A stretch of 64,000 nt of DNA, taken from NCBI GenBank assembly GCA_022825825.1, contig JAJDWA010000027.1:108902-172901 (forward strand). The letters are read 5' to 3'. The stretch comes from Candidatus Poribacteria bacterium. GTDB lineage: Bacteria; Poribacteria; WGA-4E; WGA-3G. A program made the position numbers and the translations under genes. Below, piece after piece: positions 43,355-53,256 of this stretch; within the stretch, counting starts at the first letter, position 1, and every line of letters starts with the position of its first letter. The notes under the pieces are model-generated. The model was not told the origin of the DNA. It did not search any database and saw only the letters and a program-made list of their open reading frames with translations.

Positions 43355-44347
43355 ATGAAAAACTTAATTACTCTGTTTTGTTTGTTTGTAATTTGTCTTC
43401 TGCCAGTTACCGTACGTGCGGATGTGTCTGGTGAAATCGTTTTTGTCCATCCAGTGAAACAGCGCGAACTCTGGATCACGCATTTAAACGCCGGCGGCAC
43501 CACACATCAGGTTTATGAACACGAACCTGAGCCTAATTTTCGTATATTAGATGTAGCCACACAAAAAAATGGAAAATACATTGCTTTCTTAGCCCGTTCT
43601 GGTGACGAAGCCTCAGGTATACATTTACATAACATATACTTATGCAGTAAATATCGAAGTGGTGAAAAAGCGTTAAACATCACACAAAATCGTTTTGGCG
43701 AGATAGATGAACGTGGCTTTGACATTTCAAAAAACGGGGATATTGTCTTCGCAAGTAAACGTCCACCCGCGGGTGTAATGAGTGGAATCTACCTCATTAC
43801 ACGTACTGAATTCCAGGAAACAGCACCCCGTGTTACCTTGTTAGTAAAAAATGCTTACGATCCTGTATGGTTTCCGGATGGAGAAAGGATTGCTTTCGTT
43901 GAAGACCACCACATATATATCCTCACGGTTGCCACAGGAGAGAAAATCCCGCTAAATATTAAGGGGTACTTACCTGCTGTTTCACCAAACGGTCAATATA
44001 TCGCGCTGACAAAAAAGATTTTGGCTCTGGCCGTGGACCAAATTGACGTTCATTCACTTTCCACACAAAAGTTACTTAGCACAAGAAATCCGACACACAA
44101 TAGTTTTTTCATGGATTTCAAATGGGCACCGGATGGCGATCACCTTGTTTTCACGACCCTGACGGGTCGCAAACATCATGTAATGTCTTTCAATCAGCAG
44201 CTCCAACATCTTGGGAAGCAGAAAGATTTTCTGGATCAAGGTATATTTGGACACCATATCGTCATATACGATTGGACTCACATCGGAGCATACCCCGTTG
44301 AACCTACTTCCCGCCTCACAACTCTCTGGAGCAAACTGAAGATGTAA
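43355..44347 (+). CDS. Secreted TolB/PD40-like beta-propeller protein with WSKLK tail
   Basis: 330 residues: signal peptide (about 3-22, cut near VRA), then PD40/WD40-like blades: GEIVFVHPVKQRELWITHLN, GKYIAFLAR, FDISKNGDIVFASKR, YDPVWFPDGERIAFVEDHHIYILT, LPAVSPNGQYIALTKK and FKWAPDGDHLVFTT. The fold is a sensor or binding propeller, unrelated to LamG. Even so the protein ends VEPTSRLTTLWSKLKM, the same tail as the LamG proteins. It is probably co-transcribed with the upstream LamG gene. Confidence 0.75.
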   Translation: MKNLITLFCLFVICLLPVTVRADVSGEIVFVHPVKQRELWITHLNAGGTTHQVYEHEPEPNFRILDVATQKNGKYIAFLARSGDEASGIHLHNIYLCSKYRSGEKALNITQNRFGEIDERGFDISKNGDIVFASKRPPAGVMSGIYLITRTEFQETAPRVTLLVKNAYDPVWFPDGERIAFVEDHHIYILTVATGEKIPLNIKGYLPAVSPNGQYIALTKKILALAVDQIDVHSLSTQKLLSTRNPTHNSFFMDFKWAPDGDHLVFTTLTGRKHHVMSFNQQLQHLGKQKDFLDQGIFGHHIVIYDWTHIGAYPVEPTSRLTTLWSKLKM

Positions 44348-44506
44348 TCTCACAAACCATCCTTTAGGTCGGTAGAACTTGCAAAACGCGATGTTGTGTA
44401 AACCAGGATCTCCAAGTTTATAGGATTTACAGAATTGTTAGCCATCCTAATAGTATTTACTCATGTAATAGTTTTATTTTTTATTTCATTCCTTTGAGCA
44501 AAACAA

Positions 44507-45472
44507 ATGAAAAATCTTGTTACAGAACAATTCTGGTGTGTCAAACAGATTCATGTTTTCCGAGACCTATCTGAAGCAGATGCACATGCTTTAGCACAAA
44601 TAACCACCTTCAAGTATCTAAAACACGAAGAACCTATTTGCGAAGAAGGCGTTTATCTGATTAAAGAGGGGCGCGTTAAAATATCTGGAAATATGTCAGA
44701 TACTAAGAAGGACAAAAGTCGCACTAAAAATTCAGACCCCAGTGAAGAGCAAGACTCAGAAACAAAAGATGTGCTGGAACAGGGTGAAATACTTGGAGTA
44801 ATCTCTAAAGATACGGAGATTTTGAACGAAAATCAATCCTCTTTCGCGGAAACTTTGACAGAGGTTTGTGTCGGCATTGTGACAATTCGTAACTTTTCGT
44901 TCTTTCTCAAACGGAAACCGTATTTAGCACTACCACTACCTCGTAGGAGACAGCTAGACTTCTCTAATATGTTTGGAGTATCCACTAATCCTTTTTTTAA
45001 ATACAGGAGTAAGAAACAAGATAGACAACTTAATTCGCACAACATATTAAAAACATCCGTTGCTCCAGGTTGTCAGCGCGCCAACCTATTCGGGAACATT
45101 ATGTTCCGCTGTGCCTCCTCTCGTCTGGCACTATTATTACAGAATCTTGCTTTGGTCTCAGATAGTAAAGGCATTGTGTTGGTGCCCCGTATGTCAATCA
45201 AGCGTATGTCAAAACTTATTGGAAGTTCAACGGAAACAATTGAAATACTCTTGAAGACGTTCAAACAATATAATATAATTGGGACACGGCGAGGGAAGAT
45301 TCAGATTTTAAATCCGTGGCAGTTAAAGAAAATTGCGGATGCGCGGATGAAAACGTTGTCACCGCCCGAAACACCTGTTACTACTTCCGATGATGATATT
45401 GATTTGGAAAAAATCATCAATTTTCAAGAAGATGGTAAGGTTGATACTACTTCTACTGCATCTTCAGTATAA
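44507..45472 (+). CDS. Crp/Fnr-family transcription regulator
   Basis: 321 residues. The N-terminal sensor region (about 15-125) resembles a cyclic-nucleotide-binding fold (HVFRDLSEADAHALAQITTF, VYLIKEGRVKIS, LEQGEILGVI), but a charged insertion (about 65-90) and a shortened phosphate-binding loop make cAMP binding doubtful. A central variable region (about 140-200) is followed by a winged helix (about 225-280) with MSIKRMSKLIGSSTETIEILLKTFKQYNIIG as the helix-turn-helix. The C-terminal tail is acidic and Thr/Ser-rich. Longer than typical Crp/Fnr (about 230). Targets unknown. Confidence 0.7.
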   Translation: MKNLVTEQFWCVKQIHVFRDLSEADAHALAQITTFKYLKHEEPICEEGVYLIKEGRVKISGNMSDTKKDKSRTKNSDPSEEQDSETKDVLEQGEILGVISKDTEILNENQSSFAETLTEVCVGIVTIRNFSFFLKRKPYLALPLPRRRQLDFSNMFGVSTNPFFKYRSKKQDRQLNSHNILKTSVAPGCQRANLFGNIMFRCASSRLALLLQNLALVSDSKGIVLVPRMSIKRMSKLIGSSTETIEILLKTFKQYNIIGTRRGKIQILNPWQLKKIADARMKTLSPPETPVTTSDDDIDLEKIINFQEDGKVDTTSTASSV

Positions 45473-45521
45473 AAGTTTGTTTACGTCACGAATACAACAA
45501 TAGAAACTGAAATTTTAAATT

Positions 45522-46898
45522 ATGAAAAACAAAAATCCACATCTTGATATTGACCAGCAAATGGTCGGTGATATTTACACGAGCAGCGAAGTCATGGATA
45601 ATCTGACCGTTTTATGTGATGATTTCGGTTCTCGATTTGCAGGAACCCCTGAAGAATATAAAGCCGCTACTTTTATCTCTGAAACATTTACCCGCTACGG
45701 ACTTAAAAATGTTAGATTGGAGGAATACCCCTATGCAGGTTGGACACGCGGCGCAGCTACGCTTACAATCACAGAACCTATTGAACGATCTTTACACTGC
45801 ATTTCGTTACCCTACTGTCCAGCAGGTGATATTACTGCTGAACTCGTTTCTGTCGGGCATGGAAGTCCGCCGGAATACAGTGAACTCGGTGAAACTGCCC
45901 GCGGTAAACTTGTGATGGCAAAGAGTTCATCACCGAGGGACCTTGGAAGATGGGTGCATCGGAAGGAAAAATATGAACGTGCGGTTCTCGGTGGTGCAAG
46001 TGCTTTTATTTTTGTGAGTGAACATCCTGGTGTGGGACCTGAAACCGGTAGTCTTCAAAATAATAGACAAGCCCCTATCCCCGGTATTTCTGTTTGTAAG
46101 GAAGATGGTGATTTCCTAACGCGGTGTATTGATCGTTATGGAAAAGTGATGATGCGGCTTCAAACGACGGATATTAATGAACCTCGCACCTCTTGGAACG
46201 TAGTTGCTGACTTACCAGGGAAAGAAATTTCTGAAGAGATGATTGTTTTGGGTTGCCATTACGATGGACACGACATCTCGCAAGGCGCACACGACCCTGC
46301 CTCAGGGATGGTATCTGTGATAGAGGTAGCGCGCGTCTTAGCTACCTATACGGCGGATATGCTAAAACGGACTGTCCGATTTATCGCCTTTGGAACAGAG
46401 GAAATTGGACTTACCGGCGCATTTCGTTACGTTGAAGCGCATGCAAACGAGTTAGATAACGTCCGATTCATGCTGAATATGGATGCAGCGGGTGGCACAA
46501 GCCGAAAAGGGATTGTCTTACATCAATGGGATACGTTGGAACCGTTCTTTAAAAAAGCACAACAACAGATGCATGCAGATATGCCTGTTGGGCAGAAGGT
46601 GCATTCTTACTCCGACCATTTTCCTTTTTTCCTTGAAGGTGTGCCATCGTGCCACATGGGTGATCCCTCTTCCGCTCCTTCTGGACGTGGGTTTGGACAT
46701 ACTGCCTATGATACGCTGGAAAAAGTAGAGTTAGATAACCTTCGACGCGCAAGTTCAGTAGGTGCAAGGATAGCACTCCGATGTGCGAATGCAGAAAAAT
46801 TCCCCGCCAAACGCCGTTCCCAACAAGATGTGCAAAAAATTGTTGATACAGACCCAGGATTGGAGGGGTACCGTATCTCCCTGAAATTGCAAGCATAG
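45522..46898 (+). CDS. M28-family zinc aminopeptidase
   Basis: 458 residues, no signal peptide, so probably cytoplasmic. All five expected metal ligands are visible: H246 (GCHYDGHD), D258 (AHDPASG), E293/E294 (GTEEIGL, catalytic Glu and ligand), D321 (NMDAAG) and H393 (GFGHTAYDT). A PA-type insert (about 105-205) lies between the N-terminal cap and the catalytic half, as in bacterial leucine-aminopeptidase-like enzymes. It removes N-terminal residues from peptides. No clear ribosome site before the ATG. Followed at 57 bp by the HtrA gene. Confidence 0.85.
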   Translation: MKNKNPHLDIDQQMVGDIYTSSEVMDNLTVLCDDFGSRFAGTPEEYKAATFISETFTRYGLKNVRLEEYPYAGWTRGAATLTITEPIERSLHCISLPYCPAGDITAELVSVGHGSPPEYSELGETARGKLVMAKSSSPRDLGRWVHRKEKYERAVLGGASAFIFVSEHPGVGPETGSLQNNRQAPIPGISVCKEDGDFLTRCIDRYGKVMMRLQTTDINEPRTSWNVVADLPGKEISEEMIVLGCHYDGHDISQGAHDPASGMVSVIEVARVLATYTADMLKRTVRFIAFGTEEIGLTGAFRYVEAHANELDNVRFMLNMDAAGGTSRKGIVLHQWDTLEPFFKKAQQQMHADMPVGQKVHSYSDHFPFFLEGVPSCHMGDPSSAPSGRGFGHTAYDTLEKVELDNLRRASSVGARIALRCANAEKFPAKRRSQQDVQKIVDTDPGLEGYRISLKLQA

Positions 46899-46955
46899 AC
46901 AATGCGAATTATCACAAGGAACTTTTGAAACGGTGACAGAATACATAAAGAAAAA

Positions 46956-48443
46956 ATGTTAAACAAGCTCCTTTCATATATTGTAGGGATTTCATTGTAT
47001 TGTAAGCGCAAATGGATTATAATTCTGCTTTTGGTGATAGTCTCTTCACTTTTCAGTCTTTCGTTTTTAGTGAATGTATTTACTGAGCAGGACTTACAAC
47101 GTGCCGTTACACAATCAAGACGGACAGCGATCGTAACAGCAGTAGAACGTGCCAGCCCCGCAGTTGTCAATATCAGTGCTATACGAAGTGTTTCGCAGCT
47201 AACAACCTATGACGAATGGGTTTTGAGGGAATTTTTGGGGGAAGTTCCATCTATCCCTAAACGTTCGCTGCGTGAAGTCGGTTCAGGTGTAATTATTAGT
47301 GAAGACGGCTATATCCTTACAAATCATCACGTCATTGAGGATGCCGAAAAGATCAAAGTTGCCACTGCTGACGGACGTGAATTTGATGCACATATACTTA
47401 GCTACGACTTTTTTTCTGACCTCGCGCTTTTGAAAGTTGATACTAAAGAGGATTTACCTGAAATTAAGTGGGGCGACTCTGATGATTTACTCATTGGTGA
47501 ATGGGCACTTGCAATCGGAAATCCTTTTGGACTTTCAATCGGCACTGCTCAACCTACAGTAACAGTTGGTATTGTCAGCGCAACGCAGCGTTCTCTGGCA
47601 GTAGACAATCGTATTTATGAGGCATTGATTCAGACAGATGCGTCTGTTAACCCTGGAAATAGCGGTGGCGCTTTAGTTAATGTACATGGCGAACTCATCG
47701 GTATAAACACCGTTATCCGTTCAACGAGCGGCGGATCACAGGGGGTTGGCTTTGCAATCCCTGCTAATAAAGCAAAAAAGGTCATAGAGAAAATTACCGA
47801 ACATGGTTGCATTGTTCCGCCTTATCTTGGCGTGGAAATACAGTCTGTAACAGAAGAAATGGCTGAAAAACTTTTGGGGAAGGAAGCTTCACAAAAATCT
47901 ATTTTTTCTCGTGGGGTTTTAGTATCAGAATTGGAGGAACAGAGTCCTGTTAATGCTGCTGGTATTAAACGAGGTGATATTATCCAGTCTATCTCAGGAC
48001 ATCGAATAAAGAATGAAAACGATTTTAAGGCGATCGTGCGTTTGCTTCCACTCAACCAAAATATTCAGTGTGAATTCATCCGGCGTGGTAAAAAAAGAGA
48101 GACGGACTTGAAACTAAAGACGCTGGAATGGGAATACGCACCGCGAAGATGGGGACTCACCCTCACACAGCCCGACAAGAAAAGATCTAAAAAATATAAA
48201 CGCCGCGGTGTTCTCGTCACAAACATTAAAAGAGATAGTGGATTAGCAGGTGTTCTCAAGAAAGGTGATATCGTTTACCAAATAAACGGCATTGAAATTC
48301 ATACTCTCGAAATTTTCAAAATTGTGGATGAACAGATTCAAGCACAGATTCAACCACCAAGTATAATTCAACTCTACTTTGAAAGAAATGGTGAACCGAA
48401 GTCTATTCCTATCACCTTTGATAGGAACAATCGTTGGAGATAA
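46956..48443 (+). CDS. HtrA/DegP-like serine protease with two PDZ domains
   Basis: 495 residues. An N-terminal membrane helix (about 17-40) anchors the enzyme in the inner membrane facing the periplasm. The trypsin-like domain has the triad H125 (TNHHV), D155 (SDLAL) and S236 (GNSGGAL). Two PDZ domains follow (about 280-375 and 390-490), with GVLVSELEEQSPVNAAGIKRGDII and GVLVTNIKRDSGLAGVLKKGDIV as carboxylate-loop and core strands. HtrA proteases degrade misfolded envelope proteins. The usual gene length is kept. Confidence 0.93.
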   Translation: MLNKLLSYIVGISLYCKRKWIIILLLVIVSSLFSLSFLVNVFTEQDLQRAVTQSRRTAIVTAVERASPAVVNISAIRSVSQLTTYDEWVLREFLGEVPSIPKRSLREVGSGVIISEDGYILTNHHVIEDAEKIKVATADGREFDAHILSYDFFSDLALLKVDTKEDLPEIKWGDSDDLLIGEWALAIGNPFGLSIGTAQPTVTVGIVSATQRSLAVDNRIYEALIQTDASVNPGNSGGALVNVHGELIGINTVIRSTSGGSQGVGFAIPANKAKKVIEKITEHGCIVPPYLGVEIQSVTEEMAEKLLGKEASQKSIFSRGVLVSELEEQSPVNAAGIKRGDIIQSISGHRIKNENDFKAIVRLLPLNQNIQCEFIRRGKKRETDLKLKTLEWEYAPRRWGLTLTQPDKKRSKKYKRRGVLVTNIKRDSGLAGVLKKGDIVYQINGIEIHTLEIFKIVDEQIQAQIQPPSIIQLYFERNGEPKSIPITFDRNNRWR

Positions 48444-48577
48444 GTGTTTTAAGAGTTATAAAAGCGAACACAGCGAGTCCATTGACTGATCACTAAAAAA
48501 CAAAAAGTCCAGAAATAGAACCTCAATCATTTGAATGAGATACTAATTCCATTAAACTACGACAAGGGAGAATGAAA

Positions 48578-49291
48578 ATGAAATTGCAGTTGCCCACAAT
48601 CATTATCGTTTGTTTGTCCGTTGCGTTGATTCTCACTATATATTTCTTGGGAGAGAACACTCAATCCGTTCAAGAAATTAACGAGGAAAGCGAAGAGTTT
48701 CAAATAGTTCGAATTGATGCTGTCAATGCTTATAACGCACAGGATTTCAATGGAGCTATTGAATTTTATGAACAGGCATTAGAGTTGCGCCCTGAAAATG
48801 CTGAGATATATAACGATCTCGGTTCTGTCCACTACGATCTTGGGTTGAAATATGCTGGGCCGAAATGGCCTTCATGGCGTATTCTGAAAGAGTCGCTTGA
48901 GGGCGCGCTTGCAGACCTTGACCTCGCTATTCAAACGATAGAGTCTGGCTACATCGTTTTCGAAACGAGTTCTTCCAAAATAGCAAAAGCATTTGAAGAA
49001 AAGGCAAAGGCTCAAGGTGCTGAGGTTTTTCCTTACCGTGGAAACATACAAACGACACTCAATATTCTTATTGGATCTACAAAAGATCACCTGCTACAGG
49101 CGCATTGGATGTATCTTAAAGCTATAGAATTGAAACCTACCTATGCCGCCCCTTATCGCAATCTCGGTGCGTTGTATATGAAAATTGGTATTAGAGATAA
49201 AGCTATCAATTATTTGCGAGAAGCCCATAAACGTGAACCGGGTGATGAAGAACTCGGGGAATATCTACAACAATTTCGAAGAGAATTTTAG
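48578..49291 (+). CDS. TPR protein with N-terminal membrane anchor
   Basis: 237 residues from the ATG at 48578, seven bases behind AGGGAG; an ATG at 48572 is too close to that site. One membrane helix (about 4-24), then at least three TPR units: AYNAQDFNGAIEFYEQALELRPENAEIYNDLG (about 48-80, in pieces), LLQAHWMYLKAIELKPTYAAPYRNLGALYMKIG, and KAINYLREAHKREPGDEELG. The TPR part lies on the periplasmic side if the helix is a signal anchor. Partner unknown. Confidence 0.7.
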   Translation: MKLQLPTIIIVCLSVALILTIYFLGENTQSVQEINEESEEFQIVRIDAVNAYNAQDFNGAIEFYEQALELRPENAEIYNDLGSVHYDLGLKYAGPKWPSWRILKESLEGALADLDLAIQTIESGYIVFETSSSKIAKAFEEKAKAQGAEVFPYRGNIQTTLNILIGSTKDHLLQAHWMYLKAIELKPTYAAPYRNLGALYMKIGIRDKAINYLREAHKREPGDEELGEYLQQFRREF

Positions 49292-49331
49292 AAATTGACT
49301 CCTGTAGGTCAATTTTGTGAAAATGTTGAAA

Positions 49332-49533
49332 TTTATAGTGGATTTTAGATTTTTTTGGACACTTTGCACCAGCGAGGTTAGGAAACCTCCAAATCAACGG
49401 TATGAATCATGGAGCATGCCACACGGGGAATGCCTAAATGGCATTCATACCGTTGATTTGGCGCATGCTTCTTTAGGCATTCCCCACCTACTGAGGGGTG
49501 ACAGTGTATAATTATTTTCATAATTCACGATAA
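49332..49533. repeat. MITE-like element, family 1, copy c, with interleaved inverted repeats
   Basis: Ends TTATAGTGGATTTTAGAT (49332) and, reversed, TTATCGTGAATTATGAAAAT (to 49533) match family 1. A REP-like GCGAGGTTAGGAAACCTC lies at 49372-49389. Inside, two long inverted repeats are interleaved: CCAAATCAACGGTATGAAT (49389-49407) with its complement at 49443-49461, and GGGGAATGCCTAAA (49425-49438) with its complement at 49472-49485. The order A-B-A'-B' allows a pseudoknot. Confidence 0.55.
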
Positions 49534-49746
49534 CATTTCCAAATTAATCTTTCGCTTTGTTAGAGCTACTCTTTGCTTGGTAAATACCAATTCCAAATTT
49601 TTCTTGGCATAATCAATTTGTCGGTATCCGGAAAATCAACAATTTATATGTTATGAACGTAACGGAGGACAGACGTTACGATCTATAAAAAGAAAGACTC
49701 ATAAGACTTCATGGAGTTCGTGCTATAGATTAACAAGATATTCATT

Positions 49747-52700
49747 ATGGAAAGCCTAACGCAAAAACGTTGCCCTGACTGTGGTTTTATGAATCCAGCC
49801 GTTAAATTCTGTGGTGACTGTGGTCGCGCACTTGATGACACAGACACACCGCTCAGCGCAACTTCTATCAGCAAGGCAGAAAGGCGACAACTGACAGTTT
49901 TGTTCTGTGACGTTATAGATTCAACGGCATTGACAGAACAGCTGGATCCCGAGGATTTACGACAGGTGTTAGATGCATATCGTGCATCTGTTGCAGAGGT
50001 CGTTTTAAAATATGATGGCCACATTGCCAGATATTTTGGTGATGGTATCTTAGTATACTTCGGGTATCCGCTTGCGCATGAGGACGCAACGCGCCGTGCT
50101 GTACAGGCAGGATTGGGTATTGTTGCCGGATTAGAAAAGCTGAATTCACGTTTGGTAGGAACGTTTGGTATTCAAATACAGGTGCGCCTAAGTATTGATA
50201 CTGGCTTGGTGGTCGTCTGGGAAGTAGGGGTGCCTATTAGAAAGTCCTACCAGCGCATCTCTGCTCTTGAACGTTATCATGGAGATGCAATAGATATTGT
50301 TGGAAAGACACCGAATATAGCCGCTCGCATGCAGCAAATTGCGCCTCCAAACGGTATTGTCGTTGGTGAGACTACGCTTAGATTGATTGAAGGTTTTTTT
50401 ACATATCAAGACTTAGGCACAATAGCATTGAAAGGGATTTCGCAACCCGTTTCGATTTATCAGATACTAGACGAACATCCGGATAGTGAACTTCCAGATT
50501 TCAGACGCGAACAGGCAAAACTTCCGCTACAAGGCAATGTGACGCCTTTAATCGGCAGAACTCGACAGGTTGCAACGCTAAAAGAACGGTGGAAACTCGC
50601 TGCAGCATCTTCGGGACAGGTAGTATTGATAGAAGGTGAAGCGGGTATTGGTAAATCTCGTATTGTTGCTGTTATTGCTGATCAAGTGGCAGAGGCTGAA
50701 GCACAAATATTAGAGTGCCGGGGTTCACCCGATTCACAAAATAGTCCGCTCTATCCAATTCTATCACTTTTGCAACATCAACTCTTACGATTCGGTGAGA
50801 TGGACGACGGAAGTACACGACTGGAAAAACTGAAGCAATTCCTAAATGCCCATGAACTTTCGTTAAATTTGCTCCCACTTTTAGCTGAACTCTTAGAGAT
50901 AGAGGCGGACTACCAAACCGTAGAATTAAAACCTGCACAACGTCGACGCCGCACTTTACAAGCACTCGTCCAGATTTTGTTGAAAACCGCTGAGCAAAAA
51001 TCGCTTTTATTGATTGCTGAAGACTTACATTGGGCTGATCCATCTACATTGGAATTTTTACATCTTTTAATTTCTCGGATAGAGACCGCGCCTATCCTTG
51101 CAATTTTGACGTCGCGGGCCGAAATGGACGTTAATCAGGATAGCACACAAGCAGAAGCCAGAGCAAAACTGAAAACACTTACTGAATTAGCGTGGGGAAC
51201 CCAAATATCGTTGAAACGTTTAAACAGAAGGCAGGTCTCACAGATGGTTACGGAAGTAGCGGGTGAGCAGGCGATACCTACGGATGTATCTAAGCAAATT
51301 GCAGATAAAACAGAAGGGGTGCCACTGTTTGTAGAGGAATTAACACGCATGGTGCTTGAATCTGACCTGCAAAATATTGATGTTTTAACAGAGATACCTG
51401 CGACATTGCAAGCATCGTTGACAGCAAGACTTGACAGACTCGGTGCGCGAAAAGAACTCGTTCAAATCGGAGCGACGCTTGGTAGGGAGTGGACAGCGGA
51501 ACTTTTATATAAAGTTTTCGTGAGCATGACTGAAGAACCTGAAGCCGGCGAGTTTCTCGCGCACCCTGACCAGTTTGCATCATTCCGCCCATTTCCGAAA
51601 CAGCAGAATGACCTCACGTGGCTTGAAAAAGAATTGCAGCAGCTTGTTGAAGCAGAAATTTTGAGGTGTCGACAAACCCATGAGAATAAACAAATTTATA
51701 CTTTTAAACATCCGTTAATCCGTGAAACTGCATATCAAGCCTTACTTAAAAGCACAAGACATGCGTACCACCGACGTATTGCGACCGTATTACGGCAAGC
51801 CTTTGAGGATGTTGTGCGTGCACAGCCGGAGTTGGTGGCATATCACTACACAGAAGGCGAACTGCCTGAGCGGGCAATTGAATTTTGGCAACAGGCGGGA
51901 CAACGAGCGGTAGAACGATCAGCAAACGTTGAAGGGGTTCGACACTTGACACAAGGATTGACTTTGTTAGAAAAAATGCCAGAAACACCAGCACGCGCAG
52001 CACGCGAATTGGTGATTCAAACAACTTTGGGCCCCGCTCTTATTGCAACAATGGGTTATGCGGCACTGGAAGTAGAAAAAACATATACACGGGCAAAAGT
52101 ACTGTTGGAAACCATGCCCAATAACGAACGCATGCCGCTCCGATTTCCAATTTTGTTTGGATTGTGGCTTTCTTATTTGGTGCGAGCAAAGTTACAAACA
52201 GCACGGGAACTTGGAGAACAGTGCCTTGTGATGGCGCAGCAACAAGCGAATACAGTATTGGAGGTAGAAGCACATCGGGCATTAGGCGCGACACTTTATT
52301 ATCTTGGCGAGCTGAAAATGGCACATGCTCACGTTGAAGCAGGGATTGCATGCTATAACCCGCACCAACATCCCGTACATGCATTTTTTCACTATCTCGC
52401 TGATCCAGGGATGACCTTGCGTTCTTATGCCGCACCGTTGGTATGGTGTTTAGGATATCCTGACCAAGCTGTGTCGCAGCTACAGGCAGCACAACGTATG
52501 GGTGAAGAACGGCCACATCCGTTCAGTCAAGTGGTTTCCCTCCATTTTGGAGCGTTGTTGTACCAGCAACGGCGCGACGTAGAGAAAGTTAACGCGTATG
52601 CTACGGAACTGCTCGTGATTTGCAGAGAGCACGGTTTTTCCGTGTGGGAACCGACAGGTAAAATAATGAAAGGATGGGCACTTCAACAGAATTTTGATGG

Positions 52701-53256
52701 CACACACGAAGAGGGAATTGCCTTAATTCAAGAGGGAATTGCCGAATGGGAATCTAACCGCTCACGGGTCTTACGTCCTGTTTATTTGGGAATGTTGGCA
52801 CACGCTTGTGGACAAGCAAACAAAATTCAAGATGGACTTCAGGCAGTAGCAGAAGCGTTGGCTGCTGTTGCTGAAAGTGGTGAACGCACTAATGAAGCGG
52901 AACTTTATCAACTCAAAGGAGAACTTCTGCTAAAATCGGAAGGGTGCGTTTCAAAAACTTTCGTAGATACATCTGTCAAAACAATTGAGAAAAACAGCTA
53001 CACACCTAAACATGAATGTGAAGCCGAAAAATGTTTTCAGAAAGCGTTGACTCTTGCCCAACACCAAGAAGCAAAATCATGGGAACTCCGAACAGCTATC
53101 AGTTTAAGCAAACTTATGATGACACAGAATCGACATGACGATGCGCGTGCACTGCTTAAACCGATATATGAATGGTTCACAGAAGGATTTGATACTGTTG
53201 ACTTATCAGAAGCACGCGATCTATTGAAAAGCTTAAGTGGGGGTGAAACGTTATGA
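49747..53256 (+). CDS. Class III adenylate/guanylate cyclase fused to AAA ATPase and TPR region
   Basis: 1169 residues. A zinc ribbon (CPDCG...CGDCG, about 9-28) is followed by a class III cyclase domain (about 50-240) with both metal-binding Asp residues (LFCDVIDST and YFGDGILVYFG) and GKTPNIAARMQ near the substrate side. An AAA/NB-ARC-like ATPase (about 255-560) has GEAGIGKSR as Walker A and LLIAEDLHWADPS as Walker B, followed by TARLDRLGARKELVQIGATLGREW. The rest (about 650-1169) is TPR-like helical repeat. Such proteins couple ligand or protein sensing to cNMP synthesis or to regulation. Cytoplasmic, no membrane helix. The stop overlaps the next start (ATGA), implying coupling to the TIM-barrel gene. 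Confidence 0.85.
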   Translation: MESLTQKRCPDCGFMNPAVKFCGDCGRALDDTDTPLSATSISKAERRQLTVLFCDVIDSTALTEQLDPEDLRQVLDAYRASVAEVVLKYDGHIARYFGDGILVYFGYPLAHEDATRRAVQAGLGIVAGLEKLNSRLVGTFGIQIQVRLSIDTGLVVVWEVGVPIRKSYQRISALERYHGDAIDIVGKTPNIAARMQQIAPPNGIVVGETTLRLIEGFFTYQDLGTIALKGISQPVSIYQILDEHPDSELPDFRREQAKLPLQGNVTPLIGRTRQVATLKERWKLAAASSGQVVLIEGEAGIGKSRIVAVIADQVAEAEAQILECRGSPDSQNSPLYPILSLLQHQLLRFGEMDDGSTRLEKLKQFLNAHELSLNLLPLLAELLEIEADYQTVELKPAQRRRRTLQALVQILLKTAEQKSLLLIAEDLHWADPSTLEFLHLLISRIETAPILAILTSRAEMDVNQDSTQAEARAKLKTLTELAWGTQISLKRLNRRQVSQMVTEVAGEQAIPTDVSKQIADKTEGVPLFVEELTRMVLESDLQNIDVLTEIPATLQASLTARLDRLGARKELVQIGATLGREWTAELLYKVFVSMTEEPEAGEFLAHPDQFASFRPFPKQQNDLTWLEKELQQLVEAEILRCRQTHENKQIYTFKHPLIRETAYQALLKSTRHAYHRRIATVLRQAFEDVVRAQPELVAYHYTEGELPERAIEFWQQAGQRAVERSANVEGVRHLTQGLTLLEKMPETPARAARELVIQTTLGPALIATMGYAALEVEKTYTRAKVLLETMPNNERMPLRFPILFGLWLSYLVRAKLQTARELGEQCLVMAQQQANTVLEVEAHRALGATLYYLGELKMAHAHVEAGIACYNPHQHPVHAFFHYLADPGMTLRSYAAPLVWCLGYPDQAVSQLQAAQRMGEERPHPFSQVVSLHFGALLYQQRRDVEKVNAYATELLVICREHGFSVWEPTGKIMKGWALQQNFDGTHEEGIALIQEGIAEWESNRSRVLRPVYLGMLAHACGQANKIQDGLQAVAEALAAVAESGERTNEAELYQLKGELLLKSEGCVSKTFVDTSVKTIEKNSYTPKHECEAEKCFQKALTLAQHQEAKSWELRTAISLSKLMMTQNRHDDARALLKPIYEWFTEGFDTVDLSEARDLLKSLSGGETL

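Noticed and set aside
49317..49511. 64-residue ORF
   Set aside because: It reads through the palindromes of a repeat element; coding is unlikely.
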